DNA from: Deltaproteobacteria bacterium
Lineage (GTDB): Bacteria; Desulfobacterota; Dissulfuribacteria; Dissulfuribacterales; QOAL01
Direction of reading: 5' to 3'
Assembly (NCBI GenBank): GCA_026996955.1
Contig: JALWJV010000256.1
Location: forward strand, 1-13,947
DNA length: 13,947 bases
The notes under the pieces are model-generated. The model was not told where the DNA came from. It saw only the letters and a list, made by a program, of their open reading frames with translations, and searched no databases. Shown here piece by piece: positions 1-6,135 of the stretch. A program made the translations under genes and the position numbers. How positions within the stretch are numbered: the stretch's first letter is position 1; each line of letters starts with the position of its first letter.

Positions 1-885
1 ATGGCGGTGACGGGCAGACAGATGAATAGCAGCCCAGTTTCATCCAGCACCCTTGCCCGCAAACTTGCCACACTTCTTGAAACAGGGACGCTGCCGGCCT
101 CAGCCCTGGGAAGCCAGGCCAGGAGAGCGCTTACTCCCCTGTTTGAGGCAGGAATACTGGAAGAGACACGTTCCGGCAGCGGGCGCAGTATCAAGGTGCG
201 TGACCATGATGCACTTATGGCGTTCTCCCGGAAGCTTTTCCCGTCAGGGCTTGATTCAGATGCCCTGTTTGCAGATTCCCTGCCAAGGGCCGGTGGCATA
301 CTGGCAATGAGGGATTCCAAAAACGCTGCTGCCACCTGGGCAGAGCCTGTGCTTTTAAGGGGCTTTGATCACGCTTCTCTGGCAGGTCCTTCCGGAAATT
401 TCCCTGTGGCTAAACTGACCGAAACCGCAGGGCTGTGTGCAATTCGCCTTGATGAGCCCTTCAGGTGGAGTTTTTCCGGCAGGATTGCAGTGGCTGAAAA
501 CCTGGAATTTTTCCTGAGCTTTGAAAAAACCGGCATATCATGCGATCTTGTCCTGTACTCTGCAGGCAGGCTCTCTGCCAGGGTGATTAAATGGCTGGCA
601 TCCCCGCTCATGGCAAAATGCTCTGTGCTTCACTGCGGCGACTATGATCCGGCAGGGCTTCAGGAGTTTATAAGACTCTGGAATGGCCTGGGGGAAAGCG
701 CCAGTCTTTATGTCCCGGAAAACCTTGAAGACCTTATCAAACAGTATGGCAAACCCGAACTGATTCATTCCCAGAGGCACCTGCTGCCATCTGTCCGCGC
801 ATGCACCCACCCCCAGGTAAAAGATGTGTGCAATCTGCTGGAACAGCACTCAATAGGCCTTGAACAGGAGGTGCTGCTGACTTAA
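1..885 (+). CDS. JetD-like Toprim protein (Wadjet-type, DUF2220/DUF2399-like), possibly 5'-partial
   Basis: The 294-residue reading frame looks like the JetD subunit of Wadjet, a plasmid-restricting SMC-like defence system in which JetD is the Toprim nuclease that cuts DNA. Residues about 15-75 resemble a winged helix (SSTLARKLATLL ... LFEAGILEE). The C-terminal half has the Toprim signature: an acidic residue in AENLEFF (E166), then a hydrophobic strand and GDYDPAGL with the D-x-D pair D214/D216. The protein ends in an EQE-containing segment (near residue 290) like related Toprim proteins. Typical JetD proteins are nearer 380-400 residues, so this one is short at the N-terminus. The ATG coincides with base 1, so the true start could lie outside the window. 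jetA, jetB and jetC are not in the window; if present they would be to the left. Family assignment rests on motifs only. A different Toprim or topoisomerase VI A-like protein is the main alternative. Confidence 0.72.
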   Translation: MAVTGRQMNSSPVSSSTLARKLATLLETGTLPASALGSQARRALTPLFEAGILEETRSGSGRSIKVRDHDALMAFSRKLFPSGLDSDALFADSLPRAGGILAMRDSKNAAATWAEPVLLRGFDHASLAGPSGNFPVAKLTETAGLCAIRLDEPFRWSFSGRIAVAENLEFFLSFEKTGISCDLVLYSAGRLSARVIKWLASPLMAKCSVLHCGDYDPAGLQEFIRLWNGLGESASLYVPENLEDLIKQYGKPELIHSQRHLLPSVRACTHPQVKDVCNLLEQHSIGLEQEVLLT

Positions 886-912
886 TACCCACTATCAGTA
901 CCTCCTTACGCT

Positions 913-938
913 CGTTCCCAAACTCCTGTTTGAGAACG
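913..938. repeat. Intergenic inverted repeat between convergent genes
   Basis: An 11-bp stem (913-923 with 928-938, one C/A mismatch at 918/933) encloses the loop TCCT. It lies between the stop of the JetD-like gene and the stop of the convergent siroheme-protein gene. There is no T-tract on either side, so it is a poor intrinsic terminator. The CGTTCCCAAAC/GTTTGAGAACG form resembles REP-like palindromes found in intergenic DNA. The 10-mer CGCTCGTTCC at 909-918 recurs inverted at 1934-1943, inside the large palindrome on the other side of the siroheme gene. Confidence 0.55.
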
Positions 939-1011
939 TACAACTGGAACGGTGATGTCAATGGAATAAAAGTCAACGGGGTCTCTGCCAGCTAACGCTA
1001 TCAAACACTTC

Positions 1012-1809
1012 TTAAATCTTAAGCTCCAGAAAATCCAGGCCGGTCCGGTTCAGTATATCTCCAAAACGCTCACCACCGCGGTTATGCTCCTTGAAATGAT
1101 CCACGCACCGGCTGAGCACATCCAGCGCCTCATCATGATTCCATATACCTGGAAGCTCCAGCCCAAATTGAGGATGGCGCCCCAACTTGCCCCCAAGCAT
1201 GATTCTGAAACCCTTTTTTTCCGACACAAGGGAACCTGAGGGACAACCTTCAGCACATGCCCCGCATTTAAGGCATGAAGATTCAACAAGCACTGGCCGG
1301 CCTGTCTTGCTGTCAGGGCTCAAGGCATTTTCCTTGCAGACGTTGTAGCAAACTTCACACTGCGTGCATTCAGCTTCATCCACAACTTTAACAAGAGAAC
1401 CGCCTATCAGGCCGAAATCAACAATCTGCGGGCGGGAACAGGCATTGGGGCAGCCTGAAACAGAAACCCTGAAGGCATGATGCATTTTAACCGGCCCCTT
1501 AATTGTGGAGAGCAGAAATTCCTCCAGCTTCTTGTTTTCCAGCAGTGCCTCAATTCGCTCATAGATGCCATCAAATTCAACCGAACGGTTAGGGCACTGG
1601 TCGGCACCAAAACACTGATCAATTTCAAATCCCCGTGTCTGATGATGCTTGTCAGACATATAACGACGGCGGCACGCCTCAAGATGATGCACATCAACCA
1701 CTGATGCACCCTGAGCCTTTGCCTCTTTTTCAACTGCCTTCCGTACCTTTCTCCTGACAAAAAAAGGTACTTTTGAAACTCTTTTCTCAGCTTCTTCTGT
1801 CCACTTCAT
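1012..1809 (-). CDS. PCP_red / half-siroheme / 2x[4Fe-4S] ferredoxin protein (sulfite reductase-like)
   Basis: A 265-residue iron-sulfur protein. Residues 1-45 (starting MKWTEEAEKRVSKVPFFVRR) resemble the PCP_red domain found in light-independent protochlorophyllide reductase B subunits and in many anaerobe Fe-S proteins. The C-x5-C motif CFGADQC (66-72) plus GCPNAC with C-x3-C (120-124) is the cysteine pattern that binds the coupled siroheme-[4Fe-4S] centre in sulfite and nitrite reductases. Two ferredoxin motifs of form CxxCxxCxxxC follow (148-158 and 179-189). Catalytic sulfite reductases have a larger fold with an N-terminal ferredoxin-like half; here only the cluster-binding half is present, as in small assimilatory-type or Dsr-like proteins of anaerobes. 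A role in sulfite or electron transfer chemistry in the cytoplasm is inferred. The start is supported by the PCP_red domain beginning at residue 3; no good Shine-Dalgarno is visible. It is an isolated leftward gene with no operon partners. Confidence 0.8.
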   Translation of the reverse strand: MKWTEEAEKRVSKVPFFVRRKVRKAVEKEAKAQGASVVDVHHLEACRRRYMSDKHHQTRGFEIDQCFGADQCPNRSVEFDGIYERIEALLENKKLEEFLLSTIKGPVKMHHAFRVSVSGCPNACSRPQIVDFGLIGGSLVKVVDEAECTQCEVCYNVCKENALSPDSKTGRPVLVESSCLKCGACAEGCPSGSLVSEKKGFRIMLGGKLGRHPQFGLELPGIWNHDEALDVLSRCVDHFKEHNRGGERFGDILNRTGLDFLELKI

Positions 1810-1829
1810 GGTAATATTTTACTTTGAGC

Positions 1830-2053
1830 GTATCTATTCAGTGTGATAATTGGTTTTGTTTTGGAGTGACTATGAAGAATTTCGTAGTTTTTCTTGGCGA
1901 AGCGGAGCCAGAAAATCGCGTCTGTCTGAGCGAGGAACGAGCGAGTTTCGCGATTTTAGCGTAGCAAGCCTTAGAAAAACAAGAAATTATTCTCCGGAAC
2001 GGAAAAACAAGACCAATTATCAACCTTATAACATCAATACGCTGAATAGATAC
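1830..2053. repeat. 224-bp nested imperfect palindrome (MITE-like intergenic element)
   Basis: Several inverted pairs are nested around one centre: 1830-1841 with 2042-2053 (12 bp, perfect); 1844-1853 with 2013-2022 (TGATAATTGG, perfect) followed by TTTTGTTTT against its near-complement; a looser middle arm at about 1872-1910 with 1958-1990; and an inner pair 1912-1920 with 1949-1957 (AAAATCGCG/CGCGATTTT). The centre (1921-1948) is rich in GAGCGAGGAACGAGCG. Both strands carry short open frames (for example 1850-2137 +), which I regard as by-products of the palindrome. It starts 20 bp upstream of the ATG at 1809, so it occupies that gene's promoter region. The rest of the gap (2054-2140) holds only AT-rich sequence with no gene. 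Form and position suggest a non-autonomous repeat; no transposase is present. Confidence 0.75.
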
Positions 2054-2140
2054 CAAAACTGGAAAGATATAATTGCCATAACTCCTTTTGATTTCGCTAA
2101 AAAAATATTTTTCCAGATTTTGAAACGCCCAATCTAGGCA

Positions 2141-2176
2141 CAAAAAAGCCTGCATATATGGCGGTATATGCAGGCT
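2141..2176 (-). terminator. Rho-independent terminator of the PEP-CTERM gene
   Basis: A perfect 12-bp stem (2147-2158 with 2165-2176, AGCCTGCATATA/TATATGCAGGCT) has a 6-nt loop. Read on the minus strand it is followed directly by a run of T (the complement of 2142-2147). It lies about 50 bp after the stop of the leftward gene at 2225-3058, so that gene is probably transcribed alone. Confidence 0.88.
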
Positions 2177-2224
2177 ACAATCAGAAGGGATATGTGTTGG
2201 AGGTGGGGAATTAAATGGAAAAGA

Positions 2225-3058
2225 TCAGCTTTGCCTTTCCAAATTTAATTTTTTTCTTGTAAATCCGGCTATTCCAAGGAGTCCAATGCCCATCAGGACG
2301 ATTGTCGCAGGTTCTGGAACAGGGGCAGTGCCCTGAGCCATCAGGTCGTCGTTTCCGCATTCCATGGTGAAATGTGCGGTGAAGTCCATCTTTTCAATGC
2401 CTTCAATATCGAGTATGGGGTCGAGATCAAAGCTTACAACATAGTGGTAAGGGTCACCAAGCAGCCCTTTTTCATTCACAAGTTGCTCAGATAACAGGCC
2501 CATTTCAAAGTTACCAGTGATTCCTGTGGCTGTTCCATTGGCACCAAGCTTCCAAGGATTGGAGTACTGCTTATAAGTAGTCTTGAGGAAGGTACTCTGG
2601 GCGTTTAGCTGGTAAAGTGTGTATGAACCACTTGTCCAGTCCACATCAAAAACATAGTCATAGCCAGAAGCAGAACCATGATTCACTCCGTCCACATCAA
2701 TAAATATGTCTCCTGAAGTGTATTTGCCGTCTCCATCCCTGTCATAAATCCCAGAAGCACCGCCGTGTCCGTTCACAAAGTCCCATTCCCCTACCAGTGA
2801 AAGGTTAGTGCCGTAAAGGAACATGGCCTCAAGGTCCCATACGTGACTCATGAGGGTTGCAGGCTCTGTCTCTTCGTCTTCCTGTCCAACGCCTTGGCCT
2901 GTATACCAATTTTTGCTGGTATCTTTCTGTCCGTCAAATATGGTTATGTTGGTGCCCAAGGTTGCATTTGTGCCATTGAGCACTGGGTATGCCCAGGCTG
3001 TAATGCTGCTAAAGATAAACAAAAGGGTTGTGGTCAGGGTTGTAATTGTCATTTTCAT
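2225..3058 (-). CDS. PEP-CTERM exosortase-dependent surface protein
   Basis: A 277-residue exported protein. Residues 1-23 form a signal peptide (hydrophobic core TLLFIFSSITAWA, likely cleavage AWA|Y). The C-terminus has the PEP-CTERM sorting signal: VPEPAT (PEP at 248-250), a hydrophobic helix of about 16 residues and a basic RKK at 268-270. In known systems an exosortase (EpsH/XrtA) recognises this tag and the protein is sorted to the cell surface, usually in exopolysaccharide-producing bacteria; no exosortase is in this window. The central region is rich in Gly, Asp, Tyr and Trp and has an EF-hand-like loop, DRDGDGKYTSGD (106-117), that could bind calcium. No enzymatic motif is visible, so the precise role is unknown. 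An AAGGAG Shine-Dalgarno (3070-3075, minus strand) lies 11 nt upstream of the ATG at 3058. Flanked by its own sigma-54-type promoter and terminator, it appears monocistronic. Confidence 0.92.
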   Translation of the reverse strand: MKMTITTLTTTLLFIFSSITAWAYPVLNGTNATLGTNITIFDGQKDTSKNWYTGQGVGQEDEETEPATLMSHVWDLEAMFLYGTNLSLVGEWDFVNGHGGASGIYDRDGDGKYTSGDIFIDVDGVNHGSASGYDYVFDVDWTSGSYTLYQLNAQSTFLKTTYKQYSNPWKLGANGTATGITGNFEMGLLSEQLVNEKGLLGDPYHYVVSFDLDPILDIEGIEKMDFTAHFTMECGNDDLMAQGTAPVPEPATIVLMGIGLLGIAGFTRKKLNLERQS

Positions 3059-3122
3059 GGTAAGCTGATCTCCTTTTTGAAAAAGTTTATTAACTTTTCA
3101 TTTGCATTTGTCACGACTATAT

Positions 3123-3138
3123 AGCATAAAGTGTGCCA
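3123..3138 (-). promoter_or_regulatory. Sigma-54 (-24/-12) promoter for the PEP-CTERM gene
   Basis: Read on the minus strand the site is TGGCACACTTTATGCT, matching the RpoN consensus TGGCACRNNNNTTGCW at all defined positions except one (A for T at position 12), with the correct GG-GC spacing. The expected transcription start is near 3112, giving a leader of about 54 nt before the ATG at 3058. PEP-CTERM genes in several bacteria are known to be controlled by RpoN with the PrsK/PrsR two-component system, so this agrees with the gene it serves. The upstream stretch 3139-3300 would hold activator sites; I see AT-rich DNA with two GTGTGAAA/TGTGAAA copies but no clear operator. Confidence 0.75.
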
Positions 3139-3306
3139 ATTTATTTTTGTGTGAAAAATCTGCTTAATTGCGCTCAAAAAGTATTTGTTTTGTGAAACCG
3201 AAATGGTGAAGAAATTTTTTTCCGAAGTGTTTGGGAATTATTTTTCTCTCATGATGGCCACAGGGCCTGAGTGGGACAGCTTGTTTGATGAGGCTTCCTT
3301 CTTTTC

Positions 3307-3336
3307 TTGACATTTTGTGGCTTAATCATTTAATAT
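3307..3336 (+). promoter_or_regulatory. Sigma-70-type promoter for tRNA-Gly and probably the rimP-nusA operon
   Basis: A perfect -35 TTGACA (3307-3312) is followed by an 18-nt spacer and a -10 TAATAT (3331-3336); TTAATA with 17-nt spacing overlaps it. Transcription would start near 3343, about 53 nt before the mature tRNA. A GC-rich hairpin GGCGGC/GCCGCC (3354-3359 with 3372-3377) sits in the tRNA 5' leader. No other good promoter is seen before rimP, so this one may serve both tRNA and operon. Confidence 0.65.
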
Positions 3337-3395
3337 AGGCAGTCTCTGAAAAGGGCGGCGTATATCAGGCTGCCGCCGTGAGTCAGGGTGAAAAG

Positions 3396-3471
3396 GCGGG
3401 TGTAGCTCAGCTGGCAGAGTACAAGCTTCCCAAGCTTGGGGTCGCGGGTTCGATCCCCGTCGCCCGCTCCA
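3396..3471 (+). tRNA. tRNA-Gly (anticodon CCC)
   Basis: A complete 76-nt cloverleaf. The acceptor stem GCGGGTG (3396-3402) pairs with CGCCCGC (3461-3467) with one G-U; the discriminator is T3468 and CCA is encoded (3469-3471). The anticodon stem CAAGC/GCTTG (3422-3426 with 3434-3438) holds the loop TTCCCAA, giving anticodon CCC (3429-3431), which reads GGG glycine codons. The T arm is GCGGG-TTCGATC-CCCGT. The GCGGG...CCCGCTCCA acceptor is typical of bacterial tRNA-Gly. The position just upstream of rimP recalls the metY-rimP-nusA order of E. coli, but with a glycine tRNA. Confidence 0.95.
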
Positions 3472-3537
3472 TCCCTTTTTGAGGTTTTAACTGCGTGCCC
3501 CTTGGTTTGAAAATGGGGCTGCAGGGCTTACTTCGAT

Positions 3538-3630
3538 TAGTGGAGATGTCAAATCATGCACAGGAATGCCTGAAATGGCATTGCTGTTGACCTCTACTGA
3601 TGAAGAGTGGGCTGTGTTGCCCACTTTTTT
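3538..3630 (+). ncRNA. Structured leader RNA upstream of rimP (candidate attenuator)
   Basis: A long hairpin has an outer 12-bp stem (3539-3545 plus 3548-3552 with 3587-3598, one G-U, AU bulge at 3546-3547) and an inner hairpin AATGCC-TGAAAT-GGCATT (3565-3570 with 3577-3582). It is followed closely by the terminator-like hairpin at 3606-3625 with its T-run. A rimP leader attenuator family has been described in proteobacteria, and this arrangement is consistent with it, though I cannot match it to a covariance model. The terminator lies between the tRNA and rimP, so it could uncouple tRNA expression from the operon or be regulated by read-through. The remaining 3631-3801 has no gene and only minor stems (AACTG/CAGTT near 3653-3669). 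Confidence 0.6.
3606..3630 (+). terminator. Intrinsic terminator between tRNA-Gly and rimP
   Basis: The stem AGTGGGC/GCCCACT (3606-3612 with 3619-3625) has the loop TGTGTT and a six-T run at 3625-3630. It is a textbook intrinsic terminator shape. It lies about 135 nt after the tRNA and about 170 nt before rimP, so it either ends the tRNA transcript or acts as the attenuator part of the rimP leader. Confidence 0.85.
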
Positions 3631-3801
3631 ATTGTCTTGCAGGCCGTTAATTCAACTGATTAGAACAGTTAAGCAGCGACAGTTAAGGCTACGCACCATG
3701 TTTCAGCCTTGGCCAGGGCATACAAGAGGCCGGGGCTTGGTGAGCGGTGTTGTTGTGCCTGCTGTTCAGGTGTTTATTCAGAGTGTTTTGGGCCACAATA
3801 A

Positions 3802-4266
3802 TTGAAGTGGCGAACTATAAAATTGGAACAGAAATTACGGGAAATAATCGAGCCCCTGGTGCTACATGCCGGAATGGAGCTGGTGCAGGTGGAGTATCTG
3901 CGCGCACAGGCAGGCATGACCCTTCGTATAACCATTGATAAGGCGGGGGGAGTAAGTGTGGAGGATTGCGCACAGATAAGCAGGCTTGTCAGCGATGTGC
4001 TTGACGTAAAGGATCCAATTCCCGGGGCATATAATCTGGAAGTTTCCTCGCCCGGCATTAACAGGCCACTGGTAAAAGAAGATGATTTCAGGCGTTTTGC
4101 TGGAGAAAAGGCTTACATTAAGACACGCACCATGATAGATGGTCGCCGCCGTTACCGTGGAATCATTAAAAAAATAGAAGATGGCCGCGTGCATGTTGAG
4201 GCTTCCGATGGCGAATTTGTCATACCTTTTGATGAAATTTCCCGGGCCCGTCTGGATATAATTTAA
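3802..4266 (+). CDS. rimP: Ribosome maturation factor RimP
   Basis: RimP binds the 30S subunit and is needed for its late maturation. The 154-residue product matches the usual family length. The N-terminal alpha/beta domain begins LEQKLREIIEPLV (8-20), and the hallmark YNLEVSSPGINRPL lies at 77-90. The C-terminal SH3-like domain ends FVIPFDEISRARLDI. An in-frame TAA at 3799-3801 fixes the left limit, and no ATG or GTG exists in frame near the family start, so initiation must be at a rare codon: TTG at 3802 or possibly TTG at 3823 (just before EQKL). Neither has a convincing Shine-Dalgarno. It is the first gene of the rimP-nusA-infB operon, 11 nt from nusA. A weak start and an attenuator-like leader would both limit expression. 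Confidence 0.93.
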   Translation: MKWRTIKLEQKLREIIEPLVLHAGMELVQVEYLRAQAGMTLRITIDKAGGVSVEDCAQISRLVSDVLDVKDPIPGAYNLEVSSPGINRPLVKEDDFRRFAGEKAYIKTRTMIDGRRRYRGIIKKIEDGRVHVEASDGEFVIPFDEISRARLDII

Positions 4267-4277
4267 AGGAAAATAGT

Positions 4278-5834
4278 ATGGATGCAGATCTCAAGAGAAT
4301 TATAGAACAGGTTGCCAGGGAGAAGGGGCTTGAGCCCAAGGTGCTGATAGATGCCCTGGAGGAGGCCATAAAGTCTGCAGTGCGTAAGCGTTATGGTGTC
4401 AGGCTTGAGCTTGAAGTGGCTTATAATGAAAATACCGGTGAGGTTGAGGTCTATCAGTACAGAGATGTTGTTGAGAAGGTTTCAGACCCTGAGACCGAGA
4501 TTTCCCTTGAGGAAGCACTGGACCTTGACCCTGAATCCGAGCTGGGTGACAGCATCGGGACCTTGATGGATATAAGTAACCTTGGAAGGATTGCTGCCCA
4601 GTCAGCCCGTCAGGTCATAATACAGAAGATGAAAAATGCTGAACGCGATCTTATTTACGAAGAGTTCAAGGATCGGGAGTTCGAGCTTATAAACGGCATT
4701 GTTCAGCGTTTTGAACGCGGCGGCGTCATAGTTAATATTGGCAGGACAGAGGCATTGTTGCCTTCATCCGAGCAGATATCCTCTGAAAGTTACCGCAGGG
4801 GAGACCGGATTCGCGCAATTATAATAGAAGTAAGAAAGGGAGTCCGTGATACCCAGGTTATTCTCTCACGCACCCATCCGCAGTTTCTGGTCAAGCTTTT
4901 TGAGCTTGAGGTGCCTGAAATAGCAGACGGGATTGTCAAGATTATGGGGGTTGCACGTGAACCCGGAAGCCGTGCCAAGATTGCCGTAAGCTCCAGTGAT
5001 TCCTATGTTGATCCGGTGGGTGCATGTGTCGGCATGAGAGGTTCCAGGGTGCAGGCAGTGGTGCAGGAACTTCGAGGTGAGAAGATAGATATTATTCCGT
5101 GGAGCCCTGACCCTGCCAAGTATGTTTATAATGCCCTTGCACCGGCAGAATGCAGCCAGGTCATCGTTGACGAGGCAAATGAATCTCTTGAAGTGGTGGT
5201 TCCTGATGACCAGCTTTCCCTTGCCATTGGCAGGCAGGGGCAGAATGTACGACTTGCAGCCAGACTCCTTGACTGGAAGATTGATGTCAAGAGCGAGACG
5301 CGATATGCCCATTATCAGGATCCCAATTATGTGGAGATGCTTAAGCTTGAGGGCATGACAGAAAATATTGCGGACAGGCTCTATAAAAACGGCATTACAT
5401 CCCTACTCAAACTTGCCAAGAGTGACCCGGCAGAATTGAGACATGACGTTGCTGCCTTGGTTGAGACGGCAAGGGCATATCTTGCTGAAAAGGGTGTTGA
5501 TTGGGAGACTGCCTTGGACGAAGATATTGAGGCCGAATCCCAGGATGATGGTGTTCAGGCATCTGATGAAGAAGTTGATGCTTCAGAAGAAAATGATGTT
5601 GTATCTGAAGAAGATGCAGAAGTTGAGCCTGTTGATTCGGATGACCAAGAGGCCATAGATGAAGAGTCTTCTCCTGATGAAGATGATGAAGAAATTTCAG
5701 GTCAAGGCTGGGTGGATGAAGAGGAGTCGGAAGAAAACGCAATTAAGAATAATGAGCAGGCTGCTTCAGCCCGTAGTGATGTGGAGCAGGAAGAACTTTC
5801 TGAAGAACCGGAAACTCAGAAGGTTCCGGCTTGA
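4278..5834 (+). CDS. nusA: Transcription termination/antitermination factor NusA
   Basis: NusA binds RNA polymerase and nascent RNA and modulates pausing, termination and antitermination. In order: N-terminal polymerase-binding domain (1 to about 130), S1 domain (about 135-200, ELINGIVQRFERGGVIVNIG), KH1 with the GxxG loop in VGMRGSRV (251-258), KH2 with IGRQGQNV (317-324), and one helix-hairpin-helix segment (about 353-400, LEGMTENIADRLYKNGI). The tail from about 409 to 518 is extremely rich in Asp and Glu and looks disordered; it does not show a clear second acidic repeat of the E. coli kind. AAGGA at 4266-4270 is 7 nt before the ATG, overlapping the rimP stop. The protein is 518 residues against 495 in E. 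coli. Confidence 0.97.
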   Translation: MDADLKRIIEQVAREKGLEPKVLIDALEEAIKSAVRKRYGVRLELEVAYNENTGEVEVYQYRDVVEKVSDPETEISLEEALDLDPESELGDSIGTLMDISNLGRIAAQSARQVIIQKMKNAERDLIYEEFKDREFELINGIVQRFERGGVIVNIGRTEALLPSSEQISSESYRRGDRIRAIIIEVRKGVRDTQVILSRTHPQFLVKLFELEVPEIADGIVKIMGVAREPGSRAKIAVSSSDSYVDPVGACVGMRGSRVQAVVQELRGEKIDIIPWSPDPAKYVYNALAPAECSQVIVDEANESLEVVVPDDQLSLAIGRQGQNVRLAARLLDWKIDVKSETRYAHYQDPNYVEMLKLEGMTENIADRLYKNGITSLLKLAKSDPAELRHDVAALVETARAYLAEKGVDWETALDEDIEAESQDDGVQASDEEVDASEENDVVSEEDAEVEPVDSDDQEAIDEESSPDEDDEEISGQGWVDEEESEENAIKNNEQAASARSDVEQEELSEEPETQKVPA

Positions 5835-5848
5835 TACTCACTTGATGA

Positions 5849-6109
5849 ATGGCAGGCAGGGTAAAGCACAAGCCCATCCGTACATGCATTGTGTGCAGGC
5901 AGAAGCGATTTAAAAAGCAGATGACAAGGCTATGTGTCAGCGGTGCTCTGGTGATGGTGGATGAGAAACAGACCATGCCAGGGCGGGGAGCTTATGCCTG
6001 CCCTGATAGTTCATGTCTTGAGCATGCACTTGATAATTACAGGGGATGTCTGAACAGGGCGTTTAAGACAGGTAATTTGAAGGTATTGGCAAATCAGTTA
6101 CGGGTTTAG
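5849..6109 (+). CDS. rnpM: RNase P modulator RnpM (YlxR family, DUF448)
   Basis: This 86-residue protein is of the YlxR/DUF448 family, whose B. subtilis member binds RNase P RNA and modulates its activity (RnpM). Family marks are PIRTCIVCRQKRFKKQMTRL (9-28) and GRGAYAC (45-51). Four cysteines (13, 16, 51, 56) could form a metal site in this copy; that is inference. It is basic, as expected for an RNA-binding protein. It follows nusA by 14 nt, its normal position between nusA and infB. The L7Ae-like gene (ylxQ) often found next to it in Gram-positive bacteria is missing here; the 145 bp after it hold hairpins instead. Confidence 0.9.
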   Translation: MAGRVKHKPIRTCIVCRQKRFKKQMTRLCVSGALVMVDEKQTMPGRGAYACPDSSCLEHALDNYRGCLNRAFKTGNLKVLANQLRV

Positions 6110-6135
6110 TACAGGCAATAAGCAGCGCGCAAATT

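Noticed and set aside
909..2053. Siroheme gene as cargo of a composite transposon bounded by the two repeats
   Set aside because: The shared sequence is only 10 bases, the repeats are otherwise different, and there is no transposase or target duplication visible.
1830..2053. CRISPR array
   Set aside because: The repeats are inverted and nested around one centre, not direct and regularly spaced.
1850..2137. Open reading frames of about 95-105 codons on both strands over the palindrome
   Set aside because: They mirror each other because the DNA is palindromic, have no Shine-Dalgarno or recognisable domain, and are best explained as by-products of the repeat.
3566..3938. Short plus-strand frames between tRNA-Gly and rimP
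   Set aside because: They cross the leader hairpins and terminator and overlap rimP in another frame, with no start signals or recognisable domain.
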